Shown here in pieces: positions 15,427-24,172 of a stretch of DNA of 64,000 nt; the first letter of the stretch is position 1, and the number at the start of each line of letters is the position of its first letter. A program made the position numbers and the translations under genes. The notes beneath the pieces were generated by a model. The model saw only the letters and a list, made by a program, of their open reading frames with translations, was not told the DNA's origin and made no database searches. Source of the DNA: Acetobacteraceae bacterium (GTDB lineage Bacteria; Pseudomonadota; Alphaproteobacteria; Acetobacterales; Acetobacteraceae); contig JAIXWG010000058.1 in assembly GCA_027482245.1 (NCBI GenBank), positions 186,001 through 250,000 on the forward strand, given 5' to 3'.

Positions 15427-17276
15427 CCCGCGATCCGCATCGCCGCCTTCACCGCCGCGGCGACACCGGGCTCCACCGCGGCCGCATCCTCCGCCCGCAG
15501 CGCCGCGGGCAGCCGCGCTTCCGGCCCCGCGCCGGCCACCATCGCGCCGACCAGCGCTTCCGGCATCCGCCGCCGCAGGCGCCGCAGCAGGTAGCGCGCC
15601 GCGGCGGTGGAGGACCCGCCCTCCACCGCGCAGAGCCAGGCCTGGCGAACCTGCGCCAGGTCGAACCCCGTCACGTCGCCCCGCAGCAGCTCCGGCGGCG
15701 CCACCACCGCGCCGATGCCGCGCTTGCGCAGCACCTGCGCCAGCATGATCGCCGCCGCATCGTCGAAGGGCCCACGGCCCGCCAGGCACAGCACGCTGCC
15801 GGGCGGAACCAGGCTGGCCGGCGCGGGCTGGTCCACGAGGCGCGGCTCGCCGGCCTGCAGCTCCGCGACGGGGCGTTCCGGCGCGGCCTCCTCCTCATCC
15901 TCCTCCTCCAGATCCTCCAGCAGGGCCGCCACGCGGGCATGCACGGCCTGGACGCGTTCCTCCGCCACGCCGCCGCGCAGCGCATCGTCCTGCGCCAAGG
16001 CCAGCGCCGGCAGCGCCACGGTGTCGTAGTAGGCGGACAGCGTGCTGTCCCGCAGCAGCGCCTCCGCCTGCTCCTCCAGCCCATCCGCATCGCCCATCAG
16101 CGCGCGCTGGTAGAAGGTCTCCGGCGGGTCGAGTGGTGGCCGGTCTCCCAGGGCCACTTCGAGAAACTCCAGCCGGTCCACATGCTTGCCCAGCACCACC
16201 AGGCAGACGGTCAGCGGCACGGCAACCAGCAGGCCGACCGGGCCCCAGAGCCAGGTCCAGAAGGTGGCGGCGGCGATGACCGCGATGGGTGAAAGGCCCG
16301 TGGAATGGCCGAAGACCATCGGCTCCACCACCTGGCCCATCGCGCCCTCTCCCACCGCGAACAGCACCAGCACCATCACCGGCATGGTCCAGCCGGGATC
16401 GGTGGCCAGGGCCAGCAGCAGGGGGAAGGCGACGGCGACGAAGGTGCCGACGAAGGGCACGAAGCGCATCAGCCCTGTCAGGATGCCCCAGAGGATCGGC
16501 TGCGGCACGCCGATCACGAACAGCGCCATGCCCATGAAGGCGCCGAAGGCCGCGTTCAGCGCCGTCTGCGCCAGGAAGAAGCGGGACAGGCGATAGGCCG
16601 CGTCGTCCATCGCGGCGACGGTGCGGTGCAGGTCCCGCGCGCCGACCAGGCGGATGACGCGGTCGCGCAGATCCTCCCGGTACAGCAGCACGAAGATCAC
16701 CAGCACGATGACGATGCCGATCGTCGCCAGCGGGTGCAGCATGGGCGCCAGCACGCCCTGCAGCGTCTCCAGCGCCGCCGGGTCGGGCTGGCGGATCTCG
16801 ACGGGGATGGGCGCCACCGCATCCGCGTTCAGCCCGCGCGGCGTCGCTTCCCGCGGCGTGCGCGACGCGCTGTTGGACAGGCCGCGCAGCATCTCCTGCG
16901 CGCGCTCCACCAGCCCGCCGCTGGCATGGATGGAGGAGAGCTTGCGCGTCACCTCCTGCTGGTAGGCCGGCAATTCGGCGGCGAGGTCCGCGAGCTGCCG
17001 CCCCATCACCAGGCCGAGCGAGGCCAGCACCATCACCGCCGCCAGCACGGACAGGATCACGCCCGGCACGCGCGGGATGCCGAAGCGCCGCAGCGCGCGC
17101 GCGATCGGCGCCAGGATGAAGGACAGCAGGATGGCCAGGGCCAGGGGCACCAGCAGGTCGCGCGCGAAATACAGCACGGCGATGATGACGAGCGCGGCCT
17201 GCGCGACCGTCGCGCCATCCTGCGGCACGCCGGCCGCGGGAATCCGCCGGCGGGAAGGACTGGAGAAGTCGGGCAT
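15423..17276 (-). CDS. AI-2E family transporter/permease with long C-terminal extension
   Basis: Multi-pass inner-membrane protein of the AI-2E exporter (PerM/TqsA/YdiK) superfamily, 617 aa from the ATG at 17276. Two N-terminal TM segments (LVIIAVLYFARDLLVPLALA, then VILSVLAAVMVLASLGLVMG), a soluble helical insert, and four or more TM segments follow to about residue 370. The GILTGLMRFVPFVGTF signature is present. After the membrane domain comes about 240 residues of soluble sequence that includes a Glu-rich run (DLEEEDEEEA) and an alpha/beta portion with VLCLAGRGPFDDAA. Typical family members stop at about 350-380 aa. The transported solute is unknown and AI-2 itself is not implied. Confidence 0.88.
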   Translation of the reverse strand: MPDFSSPSRRRIPAAGVPQDGATVAQAALVIIAVLYFARDLLVPLALAILLSFILAPIARALRRFGIPRVPGVILSVLAAVMVLASLGLVMGRQLADLAAELPAYQQEVTRKLSSIHASGGLVERAQEMLRGLSNSASRTPREATPRGLNADAVAPIPVEIRQPDPAALETLQGVLAPMLHPLATIGIVIVLVIFVLLYREDLRDRVIRLVGARDLHRTVAAMDDAAYRLSRFFLAQTALNAAFGAFMGMALFVIGVPQPILWGILTGLMRFVPFVGTFVAVAFPLLLALATDPGWTMPVMVLVLFAVGEGAMGQVVEPMVFGHSTGLSPIAVIAAATFWTWLWGPVGLLVAVPLTVCLVVLGKHVDRLEFLEVALGDRPPLDPPETFYQRALMGDADGLEEQAEALLRDSTLSAYYDTVALPALALAQDDALRGGVAEERVQAVHARVAALLEDLEEEDEEEAAPERPVAELQAGEPRLVDQPAPASLVPPGSVLCLAGRGPFDDAAAIMLAQVLRKRGIGAVVAPPELLRGDVTGFDLAQVRQAWLCAVEGGSSTAAARYLLRRLRRRMPEALVGAMVAGAGPEARLPAALRAEDAAAVEPGVAAAVKAAMRIAG

Positions 17277-17409
17277 GGTGTCTGGATGGTCCTTGGCGCG
17301 GGCTGCCCATCCGGAACGCGCGCGCATTGGTTGGGTTCATCCCGCGCTGGACGTCCGCCACGATGAGGCGCCAGACTTCCCCAACATCGAACAACGATGG
17401 GGAGGTTCC

Positions 17410-18396
17410 ATGATCCGCCGCCGCTCGGCTCTCGGCCTGGCCGCCACGCCCTTCCTGCCGGGCCTGGCCCGCGCCCAGGGCGCCCCTTCGGCGCCCTTTC
17501 CCGACCGCAACCCGCGCTACATCGTGCCCTTCCCGCCGGGTGGCCTGACCGACATCATGGCGCGCTTCGTCGCGCAGAAGCTGTCGGAGAGCTGGGGCAG
17601 GTCCGTCCTCATCGACAACCGCGCCGGCGGCAATGCGCTGATCGGCGCGGACATCGCGGCGAAGTCACCGCCGGATGGGCACACGCTGCTCGCCATCACG
17701 CTGACCCACGCCGTGAACGCGACGCTCTTCCCCAACGCGCCCTACGATTTCCGGCGCGACTTCCACGCCATCTCGATGCTCGGCTCGCTGCCGCTCGTCG
17801 TTGTCGTGAATGCGGAGAAGTCGCCGGCCCGCGACCTCGCCGGCCTCGTCGCCCTGATGCGCAGCACGCCGATGAGCGGCGGTTCGTCGGGCAACGGATC
17901 GCCGCCGCATCTCGGCCTGGAACTGCTGCGCCGCGTGACCAATGCGGGGGACCGGCTGACGCATGTGCCCTATCGCGGCGGCGCGCCGTCCGTCACCGAC
18001 CTCGCGGGCGGGACGCTGGATGTCATGGTCTCCAACCTGCCGGAATGCCTGGCGCAGATCCGCGGCGGCCGCCTCCGCGCGCTCGCCATCACCAGCGCGG
18101 AACGCCACAAGCTGGTGCCGGAGGTGCCGACGGTGCGCGAACTCGGCATGCCGAACCTCGAGATCACGAACTGGACCGCGGTGCTGACCCAGGCCGCGGT
18201 GCCCGGCCCCCTCAAGGCGCGGCTGGAGCATGACGTGCTGGCCGTGATGCGCGACCCCGACATGGTCCGCCGGGCGGAGGAAGCGGGCTTCCAGGTGCTG
18301 GGCTGGGACAGCAACCGGTCCACCCGTTTCGTGATGGAGGAGACGGATCGCTGGGCCAGTCTTGTGACGGAGGCGCAGATCAGGCCCGATGCCTGA
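17410..18396 (+). CDS. Bug family tripartite tricarboxylate transporter receptor (TctC-like)
   Basis: Periplasmic solute-binding receptor of the Bug/TctC family, 328 aa. The N-terminus (MIRRRSALGLAATPFLPGLARAQ) is a signal peptide with a twin-arginine-like RRRS and an Ala-x-Ala cleavage site. Family motifs: IVPFPPGGLTDIMAR with the carboxylate-binding loop, DNRAGGNALIGADIAAKSP, and HVPYRGGAPSVTDL with the second loop. These receptors bind carboxylates (for example citrate, succinate, phthalate or benzoate derivatives). The ATG at 17410 has a good GGGGAGG ribosome site. No TctA or TctB membrane genes accompany it. The Ldh-type dehydrogenase 19 bp downstream may act on the captured substrate. 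Confidence 0.92.
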   Translation: MIRRRSALGLAATPFLPGLARAQGAPSAPFPDRNPRYIVPFPPGGLTDIMARFVAQKLSESWGRSVLIDNRAGGNALIGADIAAKSPPDGHTLLAITLTHAVNATLFPNAPYDFRRDFHAISMLGSLPLVVVVNAEKSPARDLAGLVALMRSTPMSGGSSGNGSPPHLGLELLRRVTNAGDRLTHVPYRGGAPSVTDLAGGTLDVMVSNLPECLAQIRGGRLRALAITSAERHKLVPEVPTVRELGMPNLEITNWTAVLTQAAVPGPLKARLEHDVLAVMRDPDMVRRAEEAGFQVLGWDSNRSTRFVMEETDRWASLVTEAQIRPDA

Positions 18397-18415
18397 AACG
18401 CACTGAGAGCATCCC

Positions 18416-19444
18416 ATGCCCCGCCTGAGTCTCGACGAAGCCCGCAGCCTGGCCGAAGCGGCCCTCTCCCGCGCCGGCGCCAACCCCGCCATGGCGCGGC
18501 TGACCGCCGAAGCCCTGGTGGGGGGGGAGGCCGAGGGCCAGGCGGGCCATGGCCTGTCCCGCGTGCCGCAATACGCCGCCTTCCTGGCCAATGGCCGGGC
18601 GGATGGCGCGGCGGTGCCCGCCGTGGTGGCGGAACGCGGCGGCGCCGTGCTGATCGATGCCCGCCACGGCCTGGCCTATCCCGCCGTGGCGCTGGCGGTG
18701 GACCAGGCACAGGCGCGGGCCCGCGCCCATGGCATCGCCTTCGCCGGCATCACCAACAGCCACCATGCCGGCGCCATGGGCCTGCCCGTGGCCGCGCTGG
18801 CCCGGCAGGGGCTGGTGGCGCTGGCCTTCACAAATTCCCCCGCCGCCATGCCCGTGCCCGGCGGCCGCCGCCCGCTGATGGGCACCAACCCCGTCGCCGC
18901 CGCCTTCCCGCGCCGGGATGCCGCGCCGCTGGTCATCGACATGGCGCTGTCGGAAGTGGCGCGCGGCAAGATCATGGTCGCCGCCAAGGCGGGCAAGCCG
19001 ATTCCGCTCGGCTGGGCGCTGGACGCGGATGGCAACCCGACCACGGACCCCAAGGCCGCGCTCGGCGGCGCCATGCTGGCCATGGGCGGCACCAAGGGCG
19101 CGCTGCTGGCGCTGATCGTCGAACTGCTCTGCTGCGCGCTCACCGGCAGCGCCTTCGGGTTCGAGGCCGATGGCTTCTTCCAGGATGAGGGCAACCGCCC
19201 CCGCCTCGGCCAGGCCTTCATCGCCATCGACCCGGGCGCGCTGGCTGGGCAGGGGGCGTTCCTCGACCGGGTGGAGTTCCTGCTGGCCGCCATGCAGGCG
19301 GATCCTGGCGTCCGCCTGCCCGGCAGCCGCCGCGCCGCCATCGCCGCCCGCGCGGGGGATGAGGGGGTGGAGGTGCCCGACGCGCTGCTGGCCACGCTGC
19401 GCGGCCTTGCCGGCCAGGCCCCGGATGCGGCATCGGTCGGCTGA
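18416..19444 (+). CDS. Ldh family (malate/L-lactate/sulfolactate-type) dehydrogenase
   Basis: NAD(P)-dependent 2-hydroxyacid dehydrogenase of the Ldh_2 (YbiC/ComC/MDH type 2) family, 342 aa. Seen: N-terminal helices with QAGHGLSRVPQYAAFL, the catalytic-region GIAFAGITNSHHAGAMGLPV holding the family His, PGGRRPLMGTNPVAAAFPR for NAD binding, and DMALSEVARGKI. The family oxidises malate, L-lactate, ureidoglycolate, 2,3-diketogulonate or (S)-sulfolactate; this one cannot be assigned. It follows the Bug receptor by 19 bp and is followed by an oxygenase 17 bp later, so it belongs to one transcription unit. A ComC-type sulfolactate role is worth noting given the SuyAB-like genes 4 kb away. Confidence 0.88.
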   Translation: MPRLSLDEARSLAEAALSRAGANPAMARLTAEALVGGEAEGQAGHGLSRVPQYAAFLANGRADGAAVPAVVAERGGAVLIDARHGLAYPAVALAVDQAQARARAHGIAFAGITNSHHAGAMGLPVAALARQGLVALAFTNSPAAMPVPGGRRPLMGTNPVAAAFPRRDAAPLVIDMALSEVARGKIMVAAKAGKPIPLGWALDADGNPTTDPKAALGGAMLAMGGTKGALLALIVELLCCALTGSAFGFEADGFFQDEGNRPRLGQAFIAIDPGALAGQGAFLDRVEFLLAAMQADPGVRLPGSRRAAIAARAGDEGVEVPDALLATLRGLAGQAPDAASVG

Positions 19445-19461
19445 CGGAACGAGGACCCGCC

Positions 19462-20595
19462 ATGTCGATCCCCGCCTATACCCCCGGCGAGCCCATCCCC
19501 GCCTTCCATGCGCGGTCCAGCACCAACCCGCGCTACGCCTTCGACACCACGGCGGGGCGCTGGCTGATGGTGCTGATCCCCGGTTCGCTCGGGGAGCCGG
19601 GGCTGGCGGAGCGCCTGGCGGCCATGGTCAGCCCCCATGCCCGCGTCCTGGACGCCAACCGCGCCTACATGCTCGTCATCGGCACGGACCCGGATGATGA
19701 GCGGCTCGGTCGCCTCAGGGACGGCGCCGGCCGGCGCGTGCTGTGGGATGATGACGGCGCCGCCCGCCGCGCCTTCCGCGCGATCGACCCCGAAGGCCGG
19801 CTGCGCACGGGCTGGGTGCTGCTGGACCCGGGGCTGCGCGTCTTCGGCGTCTGGCCGCTGGACAAGGGGGCGGAGGCGATGGCGACGCTGGCCGCCCTGC
19901 CGGACCCCGCCGACCATGCCGGCGTACCCCTCCATGCCCCCGTCCTGATCGTCCCCCGCCTGTTCGAACCCGCCTTCTGCCGCCGCCTGATCGACCTCTA
20001 CGAGACCCAGGGGGGCGGCGAGAGCGGCTTCATGCGGGACGAGGGCGGCCGGACCGTCGGCGTGATGGACCCCGGCCACAAGCGCCGCAAGGACGCGATC
20101 ATCGAGGATGAGGCCCTGAAATCCGCCATCCGCGCGCGCCTCACCGCCCGCCTGGTGCCGGAGATCCAGCGCGCCTTCCAGTACAAGGTCACGCGGCTCG
20201 AACGCTACATCGTCGCCTGCTACGACAGCGCGGACAAAGGCTTCTTCCGCGCCCATCGCGACAACACGACCAAGGCCACCGCCCATCGCCGCTTCGCCGT
20301 CACCATCAACCTGAACACGGGGGAATATGAGGGCGGCGAGCTGTGCTTCCCCGAATTCGGCCCCCGGACCTATGTGGCCCCCGCGGGCGGGGCTGTGGTG
20401 TTTTCCTGCTCCCTGCTGCATGAGGCCCGTCCCGTGACGGCCGGGCGGCGATACGCCTTCCTGCCTTTCCTGTATGATGACGAGGCCGCGGCAATCCGCG
20501 AGGAGGGTGCAAGATTCCTGGTGACGAACGACGCGGCCCCCCCAACCGGGGCGGCCCACGCGGTGGCGGGCGCGGCTCCTTCTCCGGTGGCGTGA
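19462..20595 (+). CDS. 2-oxoglutarate/Fe(II) oxygenase with N-terminal thioredoxin-fold domain
   Basis: 377-aa two-part protein. Residues 160-345 form a prolyl-4-hydroxylase-type 2OG-Fe(II) oxygenase: FFRAHRDNT supplies His265 and Asp267, SLLHEARPVTAGRRYAFL supplies His320 and the 2-oxoglutarate Arg around 329-330, and GGELCFPEFG is the usual DSBH turn. Residues 1-150 resemble a peroxiredoxin/thioredoxin fold (AGRWLMVLIPGSLGE, VLLDPGLRVFGVWPL) but contain no cysteine, so this part cannot be a redox enzyme and may bind partner or substrate. The substrate is unknown. The stop overlaps the GTG start of the methyltransferase by 4 bp. Confidence 0.85.
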   Translation: MSIPAYTPGEPIPAFHARSSTNPRYAFDTTAGRWLMVLIPGSLGEPGLAERLAAMVSPHARVLDANRAYMLVIGTDPDDERLGRLRDGAGRRVLWDDDGAARRAFRAIDPEGRLRTGWVLLDPGLRVFGVWPLDKGAEAMATLAALPDPADHAGVPLHAPVLIVPRLFEPAFCRRLIDLYETQGGGESGFMRDEGGRTVGVMDPGHKRRKDAIIEDEALKSAIRARLTARLVPEIQRAFQYKVTRLERYIVACYDSADKGFFRAHRDNTTKATAHRRFAVTINLNTGEYEGGELCFPEFGPRTYVAPAGGAVVFSCSLLHEARPVTAGRRYAFLPFLYDDEAAAIREEGARFLVTNDAAPPTGAAHAVAGAAPSPVA

Positions 20596-21581
20596 AGGGC
20601 AATTTCGACCGTGACGAGCGCGGCCCCGAGGGCTGGGCGGAACGTCGGGTCCCGCCGGAGGGCAGCCATGCCAGCGGCCGCGGCTATGGCCCCGGCGGCC
20701 CCGCGGCCGGCCTGACGCCCCGCCCGCGCCCCAACCCCGGCGGCCCGCCGGAAGGTGGCTGGCGGGACAGCGACCTCGATCGCCTCTGCGGCCCCGCCGC
20801 CGTCACGGCCGCCTTTGCCGTGCGGCCGGATGCGGTGCTGCGGCTGTTCTACACGGAGACGCGGAAGCGGGAGGCCGGGCCGGTCTGCGCCATCATGGCG
20901 AAGAACCGCCGCCCCTACCGGGAGATCTCGCCGGAGGAGATGATCCGCATCGCCGGCACGGAGCACCATGGCGGCATCTGCGCCATCGCCGTGCCGCGGG
21001 AGGTGCCGGAACTCGGCGTCGGACCCTTCCCGAAGGCGCTGCTGGCTTCCCCCGTGCTGCCGCTGCTGGACGGCATCGGCAACCCGCACAACCTCGGCGC
21101 CATTGCCCGTTCCGCCGCCTTCTTCGGCTGCACGGGGCTGCTGCTGTCGGGGGATCCGCGCCAGGCGGGGCTGTCGGATGCGGCCTTCCGCACGGCGGAG
21201 GGAGGGCTGGAACACCTCCACCTCATGAAGCTGGCGAACCCCGCCATCGCGCTGCGGGCCCTGGCGCCGAAGTTCACGACCGTGGCCGCGGTGGCCGCCG
21301 GCGGCATGGCGCCCGCCGACCTGCCCCGGAACAAGCCCTTCGTGCTGGTGCTGGGGAATGAGGAGCGGGGCCTCCCCGGCCTCACCATCGCCGCCTGCAC
21401 CCACCGCGTGACCCTGCCGGGCAGCGGCCATGTGCAGAGCCTGAACGTGTCGGTCGCGGCGGCGGTGCTGATCCATGCGATGGGGATGCCCACATCCCCC
21501 GCGAAGCCGGTGGCCGCGCCGCCGGAGCCGCCGGCCGGAACGCTGGGGGCGGGAACGCTGGGCGCCGCGCCATCCGAATGA
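20592..21581 (+). CDS. SpoU/TrmH family RNA 2'-O-methyltransferase
   Basis: SAM-dependent 2'-O-methyltransferase of the SPOUT class, 329 aa, acting on rRNA or tRNA. The knot motifs are clear: motif 1 GIGNPHNLGAIARSAAFFG, motif 2 FVLVLGNEERGLP and motif 3 VTLPGSGHVQSLNVSVAAAV. Upstream of the catalytic domain sits a substrate-binding domain (about residues 55-120, YTETRKREAG and GGICAIAVPRE), and before it a disordered Gly/Pro/Arg-rich N-terminus of about 50 residues that could contact RNA. The GTG start at 20592 overlaps the oxygenase stop, implying coupled translation. The closest architecture is the YfiF-type. The RNA target is not predictable here. Confidence 0.9.
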   Translation: MKGNFDRDERGPEGWAERRVPPEGSHASGRGYGPGGPAAGLTPRPRPNPGGPPEGGWRDSDLDRLCGPAAVTAAFAVRPDAVLRLFYTETRKREAGPVCAIMAKNRRPYREISPEEMIRIAGTEHHGGICAIAVPREVPELGVGPFPKALLASPVLPLLDGIGNPHNLGAIARSAAFFGCTGLLLSGDPRQAGLSDAAFRTAEGGLEHLHLMKLANPAIALRALAPKFTTVAAVAAGGMAPADLPRNKPFVLVLGNEERGLPGLTIAACTHRVTLPGSGHVQSLNVSVAAAVLIHAMGMPTSPAKPVAAPPEPPAGTLGAGTLGAAPSE

Positions 21582-21656
21582 GGTGACGCGCCCGGCTTGC
21601 GGGGGCCGGCCCATCCGTCGCAGGCTTCCGCCAAGGAACGAGGGCGGAGGCGGGTG

Positions 21657-22649
21657 ATGCTGGGACGACGCGGCGTATTGGCGGCAGGCGGCGCGCTTCT
21701 CGCCGCCCCCGCGCTCGCGCAGCCCGTGGCGGGCGGGCGCACCGTGCGGCTGATCGTGCCCTTCCCGCCGGGCGGGGCGGTGGACATCCTGGCGCGCCTC
21801 ATCGCCGAACGGCTCGGCCCCGCGCTGGGCCAGGCCGTCGTCGTGGACAATCGCGGCGGCGCGGGCGGGCTGCTCGGCGCCGATGCGGTGGCGAAGGGGG
21901 ACCGGGACGGCACCATGCTCGGCGTCATCAGCGTCACCACGCTCTGCGCCGTTCAGTACATGACGTCCCGCATGCCCTTCGACCCGGCGCGGGACCTGGC
22001 GCCGGTCAGCCAGATCACCGATGGCGCGCTGCTCTGCGTGGTGAACGCGGAGACGGCGCGGCGGAACGGCTGGACCGATTTCCGCAAGCTGGTGGAATGG
22101 AGCCGCGCGAACCCCGAGCAGGTGAAGATGGGCTCGTCGGGCCCCGGCACGAACAGCCACCTGAACATCGAGGCCATCAACCGCTTCGCCAACGCGAAGA
22201 TCCTGCACGTGCCCTATCGCGGCGGCGGCCCGGCCATCAACGATCTGCTGGCCGGCACCATCGACATGATGTTCGACGTCATGCCCGCCCTGATGCCGCA
22301 TGTCGAAAGCGGCAAGTTCCTGGCCTTCGCGGTCAGCAGCCAGGCGCGGCTCGGCATCCTGCCGGAGGTGCCGGGGATGGGCGACTTCGCCGATCTCGGC
22401 CTCGGCGAGCACAACCTGGTCAACTGGAACGCCATCATGACGGCGGGCGGCACGCCGGCCCCCGTGGTGGCGCGGCTGCACCAGGCGATCCAGTCGGTGG
22501 CGGCGGACGCCGCCTTCCGGGACCGGCTGCGGCCGCTCGGCTACGGCACCGTCACCAGCCCGACGCCGGGGGCGCTGACGGAGCTGGTGGAGCGGGAGCG
22601 TCCGCAATGGCGCCGGCTGGTGGAGATCAGCGGCGCGCGGCTGGACTGA
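21657..22649 (+). CDS. Bug family tripartite tricarboxylate transporter receptor (TctC-like)
   Basis: Second Bug receptor, 330 aa from the ATG at 21657, with a GGGCGGAGGCGGGTG ribosome region. It carries a cleavable signal (MLGRRGVLAAGGALLAAPALAQ), LIVPFPPGGAVDILARLIAE as the first ligand loop, DNRGGAGGLLGADAVAKG, and HVPYRGGGPAINDLL as the second. It binds an unidentified carboxylate in the periplasm. No transporter membrane genes are adjacent. It lies 75 bp after the SpoU gene and 248 bp before the amine oxidase, with the AT-rich 9-mer repeat element in that last gap, so it is probably the end of the transcription unit starting at 17410 or a single gene. Confidence 0.92.
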   Translation: MLGRRGVLAAGGALLAAPALAQPVAGGRTVRLIVPFPPGGAVDILARLIAERLGPALGQAVVVDNRGGAGGLLGADAVAKGDRDGTMLGVISVTTLCAVQYMTSRMPFDPARDLAPVSQITDGALLCVVNAETARRNGWTDFRKLVEWSRANPEQVKMGSSGPGTNSHLNIEAINRFANAKILHVPYRGGGPAINDLLAGTIDMMFDVMPALMPHVESGKFLAFAVSSQARLGILPEVPGMGDFADLGLGEHNLVNWNAIMTAGGTPAPVVARLHQAIQSVAADAAFRDRLRPLGYGTVTSPTPGALTELVERERPQWRRLVEISGARLD

Positions 22650-22743
22650 CACGCGGCGCTGGCAATCCGGCTTCTGTTCCTGCTACGTTCGTTTCGCCGC
22701 CGCCGGAGGTCCGTGTGGCGGCCCGGAAGGCCCTGAATCGGTG

Positions 22744-22800
22744 CTAAAGGTGCTAAAAGGGCATAAGCGGCATAGGGGGCTTAGCGGCTCAAATGTCACA
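22744..22800 (+). repeat. AT-rich 57-bp element of phased 9-bp units (copy 1)
   Basis: From 22743 the DNA divides into 9-bp units GCTAAAGGT, GCTAAAAGG, GCATAAGCG, GCATAGGGG, GCTTAGCGG, CTCAAATGT, then CACA. The first five fit GCWWARNNN. The reverse complement of 63801-63857 has the same units and agrees at 47 of 57 positions with no gap, differences falling mostly in the last bases of units. It lies in a 248-bp gap between a Bug receptor and the amine oxidase. In this 70% GC neighbourhood its AT content stands out. It could be an iteron-like protein-binding array; the function is unknown. Confidence 0.75.
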
Positions 22801-22897
22801 CCGCGGCACCTTGTTCCCGCCAGCGGCGCGGGCATGACGATCACTCCTGCGTAACGGGGCGCTTGCCGGGCGCCCCCGGCGCCTACATGGACCCTGG

Positions 22898-24172
22898 ATG
22901 CCTCGCCTCCCCACTGACCCTGATCTCCTCGTCATCGGTGCCGGTGCCGCCGGAATCGCCGCCGCCCGCACCGCGATGGAAGCGGGCCTCGGCGTGGTGG
23001 TGCTGGAAGCCCGCGGCCGCGTCGGCGGGCGGGCGCTGACGGATACCGCGCGGCTCGGCCTGCCCTATGACCTCGGCGCCACCTGGCTGCACCAGGCCGC
23101 GACCAACCCGCTGGTGCCGCTGGCGGAGGGGCTTGGCGTCACCCTGCATGATTCGGACGCGCTCCGCCGCGAACGCAGCCAGATCGGCGCGCGGGTCCTG
23201 ACGCCGGCGGAGGATGCCGCCTACAGCGCCGCCTGGGCGGAGGCCGAGGCGCGGATCGAGGCCGCCGCCAGGGACGGCGGCCCGGACCGCAGCCTGGCCG
23301 AGGGCATGGCCGCGACCGGGCCCTGGGCCCCCGCGATCGAGGGCTGGCAGGGCGACATCATCTCCGCCGCCCCGGCCGGCCGCGTCAGCCTGCAGGATTT
23401 CCACGCCAATGCGCTGGAAGGCGGCAACCGCCTGCCGGAGGGCGGCTTCGGCGCGCTGGTCGCAAGGCTGGCCGAGGGCCTGCCCGTGATGCTGGACGCC
23501 CCCGTCACGCGCCTCGCCTGGGGCGGGCGGGAGGCGGTGGCGGAAGGCCCCTTCGGCACCATCCGCGCCCGCGCCGTGATCGTCACCATCCCGACCAGCC
23601 TGCTGGCCGCGGGCGCCATCCGCTTCGACCCGCCCCTGCCGGCGGAGACGCTGCAGGCCGCGCATGACCTGCCGCTCGGCCAGGTGGTGAAGGCGGGCTT
23701 CCGGGTGGTGGGGGAGGAGCGCTTCGGCCTGCCGCCCTTCAGCTCCGTGGACCGCCTGGTCGCGCCGGGGGAGCCCCTGGTGGCGATGAGCCTGTTTCCC
23801 TTCGCCCGGCCCGTCATCTCCTGCCATGTCGGCGGCGATGCGGCGCAGGCGCTGGAGGCGGAGGGCGACGCGGCGGTCGAGGCCTTCATGCGCGCCGAGA
23901 TCGCCACCCGCTTCGGGGCGGAGGCGCTGGGTTGTCTCGCTCCCGGGCCGATCGTCTCGGAATGGGGACGGGACCGGTGGTCGCGCGGCGTGTACAGCTA
24001 TGCACGAATCGGTTGTGCCGGCGCGCGCACCATCCTGGCCCGGCCGCTCGCGGGGGGCCGCCTCTGCCTGGCGGGGGAGGCCACCGACACGGGCATGGCC
24101 GGAACCGTCGGCGGCGCCTGGCGGTCCGGGGTGGTGGCGGCGCGGAGCGCGATGGCGGCATTGGCGGGTTGA
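22898..24172 (+). CDS. FAD-dependent amine oxidase
   Basis: Flavin monoamine oxidase family protein, 424 aa. The N-terminal dinucleotide-binding fold is LLVIGAGAAGIAAARTAMEAG (GxGxxG at 14-19) followed by the EARGRVGGR motif that binds FAD. YDLGATWLHQA is the usual second conserved block, and the C-terminal FAD-contact block is RLCLAGEATDTGMAGTVGGAW. It oxidises an amine (polyamine, tryptophan or similar) to the imine and reduces oxygen. No signal peptide is evident. The stop overlaps the start of the MlaE-like gene by one base (TGATG), so it heads the lipid transport operon, although a functional link is not obvious. Confidence 0.9.
   Translation: MPRLPTDPDLLVIGAGAAGIAAARTAMEAGLGVVVLEARGRVGGRALTDTARLGLPYDLGATWLHQAATNPLVPLAEGLGVTLHDSDALRRERSQIGARVLTPAEDAAYSAAWAEAEARIEAAARDGGPDRSLAEGMAATGPWAPAIEGWQGDIISAAPAGRVSLQDFHANALEGGNRLPEGGFGALVARLAEGLPVMLDAPVTRLAWGGREAVAEGPFGTIRARAVIVTIPTSLLAAGAIRFDPPLPAETLQAAHDLPLGQVVKAGFRVVGEERFGLPPFSSVDRLVAPGEPLVAMSLFPFARPVISCHVGGDAAQALEAEGDAAVEAFMRAEIATRFGAEALGCLAPGPIVSEWGRDRWSRGVYSYARIGCAGARTILARPLAGGRLCLAGEATDTGMAGTVGGAWRSGVVAARSAMAALAG

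Noticed and set aside
22713..22747. Ten-residue leader-like frame (GTG at 22715 after GGAGGT) ending in the 9-mer element
   Set aside because: The ribosome-site-like string is attractive, but so short a frame cannot be supported, and no attenuated gene follows directly.
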